Source of the DNA: CAJBLF01 sp964545415
Lineage (GTDB): Bacteria > Patescibacteriota > Gracilibacteria > Absconditabacterales > Absconditicoccaceae
Assembly (NCBI GenBank): GCA_964545415.1
Contig: CAZJFP010000005.1
Span: 1-62,898, forward strand
Reading direction: 5' to 3'
Length of the DNA stretch: 62,898 bases
Part shown: positions 14,242 through 24,889 of the stretch, in pieces
Numbering within the stretch: position 1 is the stretch's first letter
Layout of the letters: every line of letters starts with the position of its first letter
Made by a program: the position numbers and the translations under genes
Notes under the pieces: model-generated
Seen by the model: only the letters and a program-made list of their open reading frames with translations
What the model was told of the DNA's origin: nothing
Database searches by the model: none

Positions 14242-15252
14242 ATGCAAAAAAACAATGTGCTTCATAAAAGGACTTTTTATCGCACATCGAACCGTATTGT
14301 ACACTACCTAACGATAGCGATAATAAGTAGTAGTGCTTGATTCATACTATTTCCCAACAAAGTCTCTGCACAATCGTATCTTCTTGGTATGATAGAAGTG
14401 AATTTTTGTAACGATGGACAACGCAACAAAGAATTGGATATCATTGCCAAAGCCTGACAGAAAGAAGATATTTGCGTAGAAATAAAGAACAAAGGAAAAC
14501 TACCTGTCACGCTCAACCTAGAATTTTTGGATAGTGTAATAACCGCTAGCAAAAAGACGAGGACATGCAATGCATCAGATAGACCCAAAGTACAATTTGG
14601 AAATTTCATGGTAGCATATAGTTGAGACATTCATATCGATCCCGAAAGTACTCTGCAAAAAACATATCAAATACAGTATCCGATAGGATACAGCGGATTG
14701 AGTCATGGATGTTTAGCGTATCGTATAGCAGGATCAGATATTCAAGACAATAACATGTTTACCATACGTATAGGAGTAGTGAAATTTATCGATATATTTG
14801 TAGGAAATACAGATCCTATACAAGTCATCCAACTCTCTCAATCGCCGATATTGACAAAAGTAGACAACGAACATATCGTCAGTTTCTGAGTTGAAAACAA
14901 AGGAAATGTAGAAGAAAAAATCAATGTCACTAGCATTATTTCTAATATATTCTGATTCCAGAAAGAATTTACCTTTGAAACGATCATACCACCAAACACC
15001 TGAATGATCTTAACTACACCGAGTTTCGTCTTGCCTATCTATGGATGACCGTATCGATTCAAAAGCGAAATAACCTATACTCCGCAATTTAACTTCAATA
15101 TCATAGACGGAGAGCATCCATCCAAACTCTATACCTGAGGGACAAAAAAAACACAGACATTGCTTTTCGTCGGAACTCGACAATCACGACTTACCATAGG
15201 TATCATCGTTTTAATCCTGTACAGCATTTTCCGCAAAAGAAAAAAGTCTTAG
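14242..15252 (+). CDS. Membrane-anchored exported beta-sandwich protein, 336 aa
   Basis: It starts 22 bp after the giant surface gene, so the two are probably co-transcribed. The N-terminus is a long positively charged region plus a hydrophobic stretch (about residues 21-45, ending VSAQ). The middle is beta-rich with two Cys (FCNDGQ and DICVEIKNKG) and phrases such as VENKGNVEEKINV, typical of CARDB/DUF916-like extracellular beta domains. A single C-terminal membrane helix (about residues 312-330) ends in the basic tail FRKRKKS. This is a signal peptide, ectodomain and stop-transfer arrangement. It may anchor or escort the giant protein; that is inference from position only. About a dozen in-frame UGA codons are present. 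Confidence 0.75.
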
Positions 15253-15257
15253 AATAA

Positions 15258-15335
15258 GACGCCGGAACTTCCAAAAGAAGTTCAACGTCGTTTCTATCCA
15301 GCATAGCTGAATAGGAATTATTTTAAAATTCCTAT
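15258..15335. other. Tandem hairpins after the surface operon
   Basis: Two dyads follow the stop at 15252. One is GAACTTC-CAAAA-GAAGTTC flanked by GACG and CGTC (15258-15290). The second is ATAGGAATT...AATTCCTAT (15311-15335). Neither has a long U-tract, so a termination or mRNA 3'-stability role is only probable. Confidence 0.45.
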
Positions 15336-15376
15336 GTGACAAGCACAAACGCCTGAGACTCTAAAGTAGAGAGCAT

Positions 15377-15450
15377 GTCATTGCGAGGAGTATAACGACG
15401 AAGCAATCTAATAAAAATATGTAAGATTGCTTCGCTTTGCTCGCAATGAC
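15377..15450. repeat. Palindromic REP-like element (GTCATTGCGAG...CTCGCAATGAC)
   Basis: The arms are GTCATTGCGAG and its complement, with a second inner arm pair GAAGCAATCT / AGATTGCTTC. This is the widespread intergenic palindrome type built on GTCATTGCGAGG. It lies between convergent genes and is followed by T6, so it may also terminate transcription. Confidence 0.8.
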
Positions 15451-15459
15451 TTTTTTATG

Positions 15460-16704
15460 TTATAACAGAGAAAGCAAGACTTTCAGCTTATTGATCAACG
15501 TAGCATCATCCTCTACTACTGATGATTCAGGTTCATCGACCTGCGGTTCGAATCAGAAGCTTTCTACAAGCAATTGAGCCAATTCGCCTCTTGTCATTTT
15601 TTCATTAGTTGTAGTAGCGGGAAATTGAAGTCCTGTCGCTCTAGCAAGGATTGCGTACACCTGGGATTTGGTCATGAATACATCAGGCTGAAAATAGAGT
15701 TGTCCTCTTTTGCTGGTGATAAGTTCATCGATCAATCAGCGATCAGCAGCGTAGGTTAGCTGGGATACGTAAGTAGCTGTGGATTCAACATCAGCGAATG
15801 AAGACACCGATACATCGTAAGGAGTGCTAGCTTTGGCGCTCAAGAGCGAATTAATGAATAGAATAATAAAATCATAATGACGGAGATAGTTATCAGGATA
15901 AAATTTAGTATTTTGTGCAGCGAGAATATTCAAGCTTGCTAACGTATTTATAGCATACGCAAATGGATGACCGGAGACATCAGTAAATGCATCAGGTAAG
16001 GAAACAACAGACGTAGCAGTAATCTCTATTGCAGGCAATTGGAACATGCGCACGAGATAATATGCTCACTCAGATCTGATGAGTTTATCATAGAGATTGC
16101 CGTCTATCTGAATATCATATATATGGAGAGCACTCATAGTTTGCTGCAGAAGCCGTTTCGTCATAACGCCATCTTCCGTAGATAACGAAAGGATATCAGC
16201 AGGAAGTGATAGTCATTGTTTAGCAGCGATTTTTTTTACTACCCCGAGAAAATCATCTACACGGAAATAATTCTGCGGATAGAATTTCTGGGAAGAACTC
16301 AAAACCCCATACGCTCCCAATCTTTTGATATAGGATACATACGGATCGTCATCGATATCAACAAAAAAATCCTGACGAATGCTCGCAGGGTTGACTCAGG
16401 TTCAGAGATTGACGCTACTTGTACGATCTGCTGACCCATGAAAAGATTCAGGAACATTCGTGGTTCAGCGCACCAAAGAAGTAACTTCTTGTGCTACTCA
16501 AGAAAACCTTTCCTTCAGTTTGCTTCGAAGGACGGAAAGATCTTGATTTGTTGCTTGTGTCGACACGACTGACTGATCAACTGCGGCAATGGGAGTACTT
16601 CCTGGCGAGGCGTTTGCCCAAGTCGGTAAAGCGCTTAAGGCGACCATCATGCCTAGGAATGCAGTTGTGTACATCTTTGTTTTTGTTTTTGATGCTACAC
16701 TCAT
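15460..16704 (-). CDS. S-layer homology (SLH) domain protein, 414 aa
   Basis: The secreted protein carries three SLH-like units in its second half: around YVSYIKRLGAYGV...FYPQNYFRVDDF, then the FTDVSGHPFAYAINTLASL region, then FADV...LTYAADRGLI with QLYFQPDVFMTKSQVYAILA. SLH domains bind secondary cell-wall polymer and hold proteins at the surface. The chosen start (16704, MSVASKTKTKMYTTAF) gives a basic n-region and hydrophobic core with a cleavage site near ANA. An ATG at 16737 overlaps the -10 hexamer of a strong promoter and is unlikely; 16674 is another alternative. The C-terminal tail is acidic. It is convergent with the surface operon and may form or attach an S-layer. Confidence 0.85.
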
Positions 16705-16737
16705 CAATAAGGTACAAAGAGTAAATTTCACGAGCAT

Positions 16738-16765
16738 ATTATACTCAGAAATCTTAATTTGTCAA
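16738..16765 (-). promoter_or_regulatory. Promoter of the SLH gene
   Basis: It reads TTGACA (16760-16765), 16-bp spacer, TATAAT (16738-16743) on the minus strand. It is a perfect consensus in both hexamers and overlaps the upstream-most ATG, which argues for the internal start at 16704. Confidence 0.85.
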
Positions 16766-16798
16766 TACATAAATATAATAAAAAATAAACACATAAAT

Positions 16799-16826
16799 TT
16801 GACAAATAAAAAAATATAGATAAAAT
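16799..16826 (+). promoter_or_regulatory. Promoter of the 16861 gene
   Basis: TTGACA, 16-bp spacer, TAAAAT, 34 bp before the ATG. It is divergent to the SLH promoter. Confidence 0.75.
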
Positions 16827-16860
16827 ATAAATAGAAATTTTTATCTATGTATACCATATC

Positions 16861-18339
16861 ATGAGTCTTATAGAAGGTAAGGTAAATTTTTACCAGGGAG
16901 CAAACGAAACTCCAGAATCCTCTGCGGAAAAAACACAGGAGACCTATGAAGGGCTCAAAAGCTTAGAAGCGAGTATAAAAGCAAATGTCTACACTGACGA
17001 AAAAGCAAACAATCAGAATAGTAAAGACAAATACAGACTCAAAGCTTCTAGCATCAATTTTTTGGAAATACAGGGAAAAACACTAACAACAAAGGAATAT
17101 GGGAATTCAGAATTTGATCATATGCTCAAGAATGCATTGATCATCCAGTGAAACAAAAACAAAGCGTGAGAAAAATACAACGAAATAACTGAATGAAACT
17201 ACACAACCGACAGCATATGAAACATCTTCAATAACCTTATAAAATTTATGAAAAGCAAATGATTGGATAGACCAATAGACAGGACTTGAGCCTACACTAA
17301 TGCAGATTTCTTGTATATGGTGGGATTAGGACAAGCTTTGGTCATCAGAGAGAAAAAGGAAGACAGAAAGGATTATTCCGCAAACAAAGTAAGTACAAAC
17401 TTTGGAGATTATATCTTAGGATTCAACAGTATGAACGATTTCGAGTCAATGGATTTCTGAGCATCAATAGACCTTATCAAGAAAGAAAACGAATTGAAAC
17501 AATTAAAGAACGATATAACAATACAAAATACTAGCACAGCGGATCAACCAGAAACAGCAGAAGAAGAACAAATCGATAAAGCATTACCAGAAGAGACAAC
17601 AGAAGAATTTGAGATACTCAAAAACGACATACAAGAAGCCAAAGAGGAAAAATCTCTAGGTTCATGGCAATTCCCGAAAGAGAATAATATCTATACACAA
17701 GGGACAGATATAGATTTTTTCACCATGCAGGATGTTGAGAAACGATGAATCAAAAATATAGGATACTTGCCGATCATGTATGCATCACTGAATATTAGTT
17801 GAGATCTCAGCGACATAGAGAACAAAGATGAATTGAAGGAGTTTGTTGGACTTTTGCTTCAACAAGCAGACAAGGTAATATCCCAGTTGAAAGCATGAAT
17901 ACTCATACAATCAGGGTATCCGATAGAAGATGCGAAATACGACTCAGGATACGTGTTCGAAAAAACAAAAGAAGAGACGGGAGATTATCAAGTAAAAATC
18001 AGTTTCACCAAAGAGTGAATTATGAAGATTTTCGATCCGATAGCACAAGAATGAGAGTTTGGAAAATTTTCAAAATCCATCAAAATCAATGGAAAAGAAG
18101 AACAAATAATCATCAATACACGAACACCGGAGATGATAAAAGCATACAATACCTCCGTTATCCAGGGAAGAGGAATTGGAGATAGAAAATGAAAACTCAA
18201 AGAAAAATTCATTTTTGAACCTCAAGGCGTCTCTATCGAAAAAATAGATACACAAAAAAAAGAAGATATACAGATAACCAAGATACGGACAAATGAAAGA
18301 GAGATTTACAACAACGGAAGCACCAAATCCGTAACCTAA
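16861..18339 (+). CDS. Hypothetical protein, 492 aa, Lys/Glu-rich
   Basis: No family is recognised. The frame runs from MSLIEGKVNFYQGANE to a TAA and holds many UGA-Gly codons. There is no signal peptide or membrane helix, so it is probably cytoplasmic. The middle (about residues 210-270) is a highly charged Glu/Lys linker; both flanks look like globular alpha/beta sequence (for example LYMVGLGQALVIREKKEDRK and VISQLKAGILIQSGYPIEDA). It has its own promoter and is followed by a separate promoter for the M16 peptidase gene, so it is probably monocistronic. Confidence 0.7.
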
Positions 18340-18362
18340 ACCATCAAAACAGTAGGAAAAGA

Positions 18363-18390
18363 TTGATAATCGAACATACATATATATACT
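18363..18390 (+). promoter_or_regulatory. Promoter of the M16 peptidase gene
   Basis: TTGATA, 16-bp spacer, TATACT, about 55 bp upstream of the ATG at 18445. Confidence 0.7.
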
Positions 18391-18444
18391 CCTGTCACAA
18401 AGACACACAACACTGTGCATTATTTTATTGCATAACAAGAATAT

Positions 18445-19668
18445 ATGAAGTACACCGTAGAAAACATCGCAGGAATCGATGTCATTTTCGCACCTATGGA
18501 AGACGCGAATTCTATCACCATAGAGATCATGTGCAAAGCAGGCAGCATCTACGAAACCAGAGAAAAAAACGGTTTGAGTCATTTTCTCGAACATCTCTTC
18601 TTCAAGGGAGGCAAAAAATACCCTACCCCAAAATCCGTAGCGGAAGCGTTAGACAAGTTCTGATGAGAATCCAATGCCTATACCGGAGACGAATACGCAG
18701 GCTATTATGTAAAATGTGCTCCAGAATTTATCAATAAGGCCATAGATGTATTAAGTGACATGATGAATCACGCCAAATTCAATACAGAGGAGCTAGAAAG
18801 GGAAAAATGAGTAGTAATCCAAGAATTGAAAATGTACGAAGACAATCCCATGGCCATGGTCATGGAAAAATGGCAAACATACTACTTTGGAGACAATAGT
18901 TATGGACGACCTATTATAGGTAACGAACCAAATATCCAAGCTTTTACCCAACAAATGCTTTTTGATCATAAAGCAGAACTCTATACCAAAGATAACCTTA
19001 TTATTGTGATTGCAGGAAGAATTATAGACAAAAAAGCTATAACAGCTCAATTGGAAAATGAATTCAGCATACTTCCAGCAAACAAAAAATGAACAAATCC
19101 CGTATTTTCAAATTATCTGCCTCAAGAACATGTAGGATTTTTTGAACAAAAAAATGAGCAAGCTCACTTAGTAATTTCAGCTCCAGGATTCAAAGGTGAT
19201 GACGAAACAAGATACGCAGCAAATGTATTAGCGACTATCCTCTGAGGCAATATGTCTTCGAGATTATTCCAGAACATCAGAGAAAAACAAGGACTCTGCT
19301 ATTATATCAAAGCAAGCCATATGGTCCAAGAAGATACCGGAACCTTCCTTATCAGAGCGGGAATAGACAAAAAAAGGTTCGATTTCGGAATCGAAAAGAT
19401 CTATGAAGAAATAGAAAAAGTCGCTAATGGCGACATCACGCAGGAAGAATTCGATAATGCTATAGGATACAACAAAGGACAAATCCAAATGGGAATAGAA
19501 TCCTCAGATGAGATGGCGAGTTTTGTCGGGAATCAATACCTGATCTATAAGAAAATTGATACGTTAGAGGAGATCCTGAAAAAATACAAAAGCCTGAAAC
19601 TTGAGGATATCAAAAATATCGCCAAGAAGCTCAGCAAGGAAAACTTATATCTATTCTATATTAAGTAG
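18445..19668 (+). CDS. M16 family zinc metallopeptidase, 407 aa
   Basis: This is a PqqL/mitochondrial-processing-peptidase-type protease. The inverted zinc motif HFLEH (residues 46-50) is complete, and the third ligand Glu lies in ELEREKGVVIQEL about 75 residues later. The C-terminal half has the second M16 domain, with GGNMSSRLFQNIREKQGLCY as its typical R/Y motif. Several Gly in conserved places are UGA codons (DKFGGESNAYTG, ATILGGNMSSR), strong support for code 25. Length matches single-chain bacterial M16B enzymes, which usually act on peptides or misfolded proteins. No signal peptide is seen. The last 8 bp overlap the 3' end of the convergent gene. Confidence 0.93.
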
Positions 19669-21208
19669 TCGGCTTACCGATAATTTCGTCGATTTCCCTT
19701 TGCAGTATCTTCAGATTTTTTAATTCATCGAAGAAGTTATCTCTTTGCTGTTTTGTCATGTCGACAGAAAATCCTGGTTGGATATCTTTGAGTTCTTCAG
19801 CGACTTCAGCTATGGTCTTCTCTTCCAAATTGAGTTCATGTTCAAGGGTATATCATGCCAAAACCTTTTCCTGTAAGCGTACAACTTCCTGTATCTTCGC
19901 AAACATCTCCAGAGAGATATTGCGTTTGACATCAAGAAGCGTCTTGCCGCAGACCGATTGTATCTGTTGTGCAAACGTCAAGAACGGCTCTTTTAACGTC
20001 ATATATCTTTTGAGATTGTTGTAATAATTTTCACAAGTCACAAAGAAGCTATCTTGCTGCCATTTGATTGTAGGCTTATGAATGCTTACAGGTACTTGCG
20101 CATGAAAGGATTGGATATCTATAGTCTGATCTTCCAAGATATCATCAAGCTCCACCAAATGCAATTGCGTATGGGCAGAAATTCCTATGAGCTGAGCCAT
20201 CCTTTTGGTAAAATCATTCAGTATGCCAGTCAACACAAGCTTATCGTTTTCACTATGTCTTCAGGTAAGCCTATACAGACGATAGGTTTTGATAGCAGCC
20301 AATTTGGATGATGAAGATTGATCGATCTCTGCTATAAGTTTAGCGATGCTTTGCTGCAAGCCAGGACCATACGCTTTTTTGTTCCGATCGATGCGCTTGA
20401 TGGATGCCACAAGCTCTTTTTTGATATTCTGATATGTTGCCTGTTTCTCCTGGTTGTCTTGCATGATATAGTTTTCTCTCCTGATCATGGAAAAGATATC
20501 CGGATAGACGCTCATATGCCCTATGATATCTTCCTTTCTTTGCTCTCATTTGGTGGCCGGCTGCTCAGCATCGAATACCGTCTTGTAGGCAGAAAAAACG
20601 ATATACTTACCATCGTATTCATGGATCCTGATCGTGGATTTCTTTTCTTCGGCATCCTGATAATTCAAGGGACGCATCTGTTTGAAGATCTCCTTGAGAT
20701 TCTGGCAATCCTGATCCAAAGAGATTCATAAGGTCTCCAAGCTCGAATCAGCGATATTTTCAGGGTCGATGACGACGGTGTCTATAGCTTTCTGGAAGAC
20801 TTCACAATTGTGTTTCCTATCATTCTTTCTGAATTGCGTACGATTGATAGTGAAATAATATTGATCAGGAGAAAGCAGCATCTGTAGCCGTTCATGGGTA
20901 TTTTTGCCTCTATAGAATTCCAACCTCTGATTTTCCGGCAATCTGCTAGCAGGAAGGATGGATTTTGTCTTCATAGCTTTTTGATATGGTCAGAACTGAG
21001 ATATCATGGATTCCGTATTCAAGGTTGCATATATCCTCTTCAATACATCATTGACCGTCTGATCCAAGGTAACTCTAGTATCAACAGAAAGATTCAGGAA
21101 CAAAGCGAATGATGACGCTTCTGGAATATTCCTGAGTTTGGTCGCTCCATGGTATGCTTGGAGCCTCTCCTTGATGTCGACCAATGTCGTGAACTTTTCG
21201 TGATCCAT
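19661..21208 (-). CDS. Hypothetical protein, 515 aa, mostly alpha-helical
   Basis: One frame from ATG 21208 (MDHEKFTTLVDIKERLQAYH) to TAA 19661-19663. No known domain, signal peptide or membrane segment is recognised. The sequence looks helical throughout, with two Cys (CENYYNNLKRY and QSVCGKTL) and a Glu/Lys-rich C-terminus. It overlaps the M16 peptidase stop tail-to-tail by 8 bp. Its length and lack of low-complexity sequence suggest a real soluble protein, perhaps lineage-specific. Confidence 0.7.
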
Positions 21209-21360
21209 ACAGATAGGAAAAAGAGGTAAAATATTTATTGTTATAATTATAACAAAATAAATGTCAATAAGAGGTTGTGAAAGAAAAATAAACGTATCTC
21301 TATATCAAAAGAAGAAAAAATACCCTATTATAAGCCAAATAAAAAATCTCGAAAATATAC

Positions 21361-21388
21361 TTGACTTTTTACAAAAAATATGTATATT
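21361..21388 (+). promoter_or_regulatory. Promoter of the small secreted protein gene
   Basis: TTGACT, 16-bp spacer, TATATT, giving a 5' leader of about 60 nt before the ATG at 21457. Confidence 0.6.
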
Positions 21389-21456
21389 ATAAGTGTAAAA
21401 TAAAAATAAAAACACAAAAAAGTTCACTCAATACTAACCCAAAATCACAATCAAGT

Positions 21457-21711
21457 ATGAAAACGTTCGTTAGTTTTCTTTTCGTGGCCTTTATGGCCCT
21501 CAGTATGAATATATTTGCCAACACCAATCCCGGTGACGGCGATAATTCAAAACTGAAAACAACGGTAAAATGCCATTCCGAAAGGAATTGGAAGCCGACA
21601 AAACCGGCAAAAACCTATACCAATAGTCAATCAACGGTAAGAACGAATAAATTCTCAGGGATAAAAAAGAATTTCACTCAAAAACATTACCGTCATCTTA
21701 AGAAGAGGTAG
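21457..21711 (+). CDS. Small basic secreted protein, 84 aa
   Basis: MKTFVSFLFVAFMALSMNIFA is a clear signal peptide cleaved near residue 21. The mature ~63 residues are strongly basic (Lys, Arg, His) with one Cys and many Thr/Asn/Ser. The family is not recognised. It is bounded by its own promoter and a good terminator, so it is a discrete transcription unit. An earlier in-frame start at 21361 overlaps the promoter and is rejected. Possible roles include binding surface polyanions; that is only inferred from charge. Confidence 0.75.
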   Translation: MKTFVSFLFVAFMALSMNIFANTNPGDGDNSKLKTTVKCHSERNWKPTKPAKTYTNSQSTVRTNKFSGIKKNFTQKHYRHLKKR

Positions 21712-21730
21712 TCATACCTACCTCGCCATA

Positions 21731-21758
21731 GAGCCGCTGATTTCAGTGGCTCTTTTTT
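21731..21758 (+). terminator. Rho-independent terminator
   Basis: GAGCCGCTGA-TT-TCAGTGGCTC stem (one G-U pair) followed by T6. Confidence 0.9.
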
Positions 21759-21766
21759 GATTATGC

Positions 21767-21794
21767 TTGATTTTTACGCTAACAATACTATATA
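21767..21794 (+). promoter_or_regulatory. Promoter of the tiny lipoprotein gene
   Basis: TTGATT, 16-bp spacer, TATATA, directly after the preceding terminator. Confidence 0.6.
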
Positions 21795-21819
21795 GTAAAA
21801 AATCAAACCCAAAAAACGT

Positions 21820-21951
21820 ATGAAAAAATCCATCGTTCTACTTATGATTGCTCTGCTTGCGCTCGTACTGCTCTCATGCAATGCACGCCGTCACACACCC
21901 TGTGACGCTTACAGCAAAGCACCACAAGCGCAACAATCTACAAAATCGTAG
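21820..21951 (+). CDS. Tiny lipoprotein, 43 aa
   Basis: MKKSIVLLMIALLALVLLSC is a lipoprotein signal peptide with a lipobox (LLSC, Cys 20). The mature peptide is only about 24 residues (CNARRHTPCDAYSKAP...), ending QSTKS. It has its own promoter and terminator, which supports a real gene despite its size. Very short lipoproteins with a Cys-x-Ala-Tyr motif also occur in Bacteroidetes, so lateral transfer is possible but unproven. Function unknown. Confidence 0.72.
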   Translation: MKKSIVLLMIALLALVLLSCNARRHTPCDAYSKAPQAQQSTKS

Positions 21952-21973
21952 TGTCTATACTACACTGCAGAAA

Positions 21974-21999
21974 GATGTTGGCATCCAACATCTTTTTTT
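21974..21999 (+). terminator. Rho-independent terminator
   Basis: GATGTTGG-CAT-CCAACATC perfect 8-bp stem, 3-nt loop, then T7. Confidence 0.93.
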
Positions 22000-22152
22000 A
22001 TTTGAGAAACCACTAGAAATTCTTACACTACTATATATACAATATACAACAAAAAAAATAAATGAAAAATTAAAAATTAATAATGAAAAATGAATGAACT
22101 GTATATTGTAGACTATTATGTATTTATAATAGTTCATAATAGTGCAAATTCC

Positions 22153-22200
22153 AACATTATTCATTATTCATTATTCATTATTCACTATTCATTATTCATT
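22153..22200 (+). repeat. 7-bp tandem repeat (ATTATTC)n in the dnaG leader
   Basis: About six copies of ATTATTC, one with a C for T change, end 8 bp before the dnaG start codon. Copy-number change would alter the leader or ribosome-access region of dnaG. Confidence 0.85.
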
Positions 22201-22207
22201 AAAATTC

Positions 22208-23914
22208 ATGAGCAAAATAGCCGAAGACATCCTCTCCTCCATCGACATCGTCGACCTGGTCAATAGATACGTTCCCCTCAAAAGAGCCGGAGCGAATTTC
22301 ACCGCTTGCTGCCCATTTCACAACGAAAAGACTCCGTCATTCATGGTTTCTCCAAGCAAACAGATCTTCAAATGCTTCGGATGCGGTAAAGGCGGGAATA
22401 TCATAACCTTTATGCAAGAGATCGAAAGGATAGACTTCCGGGATGCCGCCAAAGAATTAGCGAAACAAGCGAATATCGACTTAGCAAAATATCAGATAGA
22501 TCCGAAGAAGCATGACGACCGACAAGACGAAAAAGAAAAGATCAAACGCATTCACAAACTAGCACAGAAGTTTTTCTTGGATCAGTTGGAAAAAAATCCA
22601 TCAGCAAAAAAATATCTCATAGAACAAAGAAAACTCGATGAAAAGACGATACAAGAATTCGGAATCGGGTACGCTCCAGACTCTCATTATGCGCTCATCC
22701 AAGAATTGAAAAGCAAAGGATTCAACGATCAGGATCTCATCGATGCATCATTGGCAAAGAGATCACAGACCTGAGGAGACATCTATTCTTTCTTCAGACA
22801 TAGGATTATGTTCCCCATCTACGATACGATGAACAATATCGTCGGATTCAGTGCAAGGATAGTAGACCCCAACGACAAACCCAAATATCTCAATAGTGCT
22901 GAACATAAGGCATTCCAAAAATCTCAACTTCTCTACGGACTCAACCGAGCAAAACAACAGATCAAGGAACATGACGCGCTTTTTATCGTGGAAGGTCAGA
23001 TGGATGTGATCTGACTTGCAAGATTGGGATATCATCTCTGAGTAGCAACCTGCGGAACAGCACTCACACCAGAACATCTCAAGCTCATCAAAAGATATAC
23101 GGAAAATCTCTTCCTGCTCTTTGATAGCGACGAAGCGTGACAAGAAGCAAGCGTAAGAGCATTGACATTAGCCTATCAAAGCAGTATTTTCCCAAAGATC
23201 ATTACCCTTCCAGAAGGATTCAAGGATATCGATGAACTCGCAAATACGGCAGAAGGAAAAAAGAGATTCGAAGATCAACGGGAACAGAGTCAGGATGGAT
23301 TTTTTGTAGTGTTCCAAAATCTGAAAAAGAAATTTGATCTGACCTCCCCTATCGACAAACAAAAAATATTGAACATCATGTTCGGACTCATCATGAACAT
23401 CAGCAACAACACAATGCAGGATCATTATATCCAATTATTGTGAGACAACCTAGGGATAAGAGAGAATATCATGGAAGCGCAATATAAGCAATTCGCAAAA
23501 ACGGGAGGAAAATATCTCCTTCAGCAGATAGAAAGAAAAAACCAGGAAGCAAAATATCAGATAGACAGAGAATTACTCGTTGCAGCGCTATTCTATCAAG
23601 ACTTCATCAAACAATTCATCGAAACAGAAGACAGACGGACATGAATAAGAGCATTACTCTGAGCTATCACATCCACATCACCAGACGCCACAATCACCCA
23701 AGCACCGAACGATCCAAATAATCACGAAACGATTTTGGAACTTCAACTCCGATGGGAAAAAGAGCTAGCAGACAAAGAGGAAGACAAAAGGTATCAGAGC
23801 ATAAAAACGATCATACTGCCGATCCTCCAGTGATACATCCAAAAAATCACCAAAGATACCCACATAAGCAACGAAAAAAAACAAGAGATCCTAAATCTGA
23901 TAAGGAAAATATAG
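22208..23914 (+). CDS. dnaG: DNA primase, 568 aa
   Basis: DnaG makes RNA primers at the replication fork. The N-terminal CHC2 zinc finger is complete (C35-PF-H38 ... C56-FG-C59), followed by the RNA-polymerase core and a TOPRIM domain with FIVEGQMDVIG and LFDSDEAGQEA. The C-terminal ~180 residues form a helical helicase-binding-like region. Length is normal. Start 22208 (MSKIAEDILSSIDIVDLV) fits the family; the longer in-frame ORF would run through the upstream microsatellite. UGA-Gly codons occur at conserved glycines such as VIGLARLGYHLG and DEAGQEA. Confidence 0.96.
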
Positions 23915-23928
23915 TTATACTTCAAGAC

Positions 23929-23956
23929 TTGACTTTATTAATTATTTTGTTATAAT
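23929..23956 (+). promoter_or_regulatory. Promoter of the 23987 gene
   Basis: TTGACT, 16-bp spacer, TATAAT, about 30 bp before the ATG. Confidence 0.8.
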
Positions 23957-23986
23957 TTTTTTCACGTAAAATAAAATCCAAAACAT

Positions 23987-24388
23987 ATGCAAAAAGACAA
24001 CTTCACCTTAACATTAGACCAAGACAACAAGGTCTTTTATGGAACCTTTACTGACATTCCCAAAGACCTTCTCCAAAGGCTGAAAGACAATGCATTCGCA
24101 TTCAAAGAGAATAAGCGAATCGAACACATCATGCTAGAGCTTTTCCCGGATACTCTGACTATCGATATAGTGATCGAAAAAGGAAGTCCCGACGAAGAGA
24201 CGTATGATATAAACATCTATTTGAATCTGACAGCTACTGAAGAGATGAAAGATCCGGTAATGAAATGGAAAAACCGCGACATCGATTTCGATGAAGAAGA
24301 CGAATTACTGGAAATCAGTTTCACGACACGCAAGGATTCGCCCATCATCAAAAAACATGATGAAAACGAACTCATCCTTGAACTCTAA
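23987..24388 (+). CDS. Hypothetical acidic protein, 133 aa
   Basis: The frame MQKDNFTLTLDQDNKVFYG... to ELILEL has no UGA codons. It is acidic and looks like a small soluble alpha/beta domain; there is no signal peptide. The C-terminal third is very Asp/Glu-rich (DIDFDEEDELLEI). It has a consensus-like promoter and a strong terminator, so it is probably well expressed on its own. Family not recognised. Confidence 0.75.
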   Translation: MQKDNFTLTLDQDNKVFYGTFTDIPKDLLQRLKDNAFAFKENKRIEHIMLELFPDTLTIDIVIEKGSPDEETYDINIYLNLTATEEMKDPVMKWKNRDIDFDEEDELLEISFTTRKDSPIIKKHDENELILEL

Positions 24389-24410
24389 AAAAAACAACTA
24401 ACCAAAGAAG

Positions 24411-24439
24411 CCTCAGCATTTTGTCTGAGGTTTTTTTTT
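24411..24439 (+). terminator. Rho-independent terminator
   Basis: CCTCAG-N8-CTGAGG followed by T9. It touches the stop of the convergent mscL-like gene. Confidence 0.9.
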
Positions 24440-24731
24440 ATTTCATGACGAAGTTGATATTCGCATATTTTACGAATAGAAATACCAAGAAAGCAGTAAG
24501 CAAAAAATCTATCAACGTAGACATCACTTTCCCGTACAAAACGCCTTTATACGAAAGGTCTTCGATATGCTTCACTCTAAGCCTTTTGAGGATAGGGTTG
24601 AGAATCATAGGAGTGACAAGATCTTCTATCATTCATTTCACCAAGGCTCATACCTTGGTAGCTATAAGCAATCAGACCGCTACACCAATCACATTGTATT
24701 GAGAAAGGAATGCCATAAACTCTTTGAGCAT
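24438..24731 (-). CDS. mscL: Large-conductance mechanosensitive channel (MscL-like), 97 aa
   Basis: MscL is a membrane pore that opens under tension to relieve osmotic shock. TM1 has the family pattern (YNVIGVAVGLLIATKVGALV, then KGMIEDLVTPMI), with three glycines encoded by UGA. A short periplasmic loop follows, then TM2 (LIDFLLTAFLVFLFVKYANI). The protein stops right after TM2, so it lacks the cytoplasmic C-terminal helix of the ~130-aa family. The start at 24731 gives MLKEFMAFLSQYN, matching the usual amphipathic N-terminus. Confidence 0.87.
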
Positions 24732-24889
24732 GATAGATGTATAAAAATATAAAATCGGATATAGTTGTATACTACAAAACAAAAAAATCAACAGGTATTT
24801 TTCAATAGATTTTTAGCATAAGAACCCTTGAAATATTATAGGATTTGTCTACATTAGAGACATCTATTTTATTTATTTACAAAAACATA

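Noticed and set aside
18070..18594. 174-aa ORF on the minus strand rich in Phe, Tyr and Ser
   Set aside because: It lies antisense to the M16 peptidase and the 16861 gene and crosses their junction; a shadow.
22050..22205. CRISPR array
   Set aside because: Repeats are 7-bp and contiguous with no spacers and no cas genes; a microsatellite.
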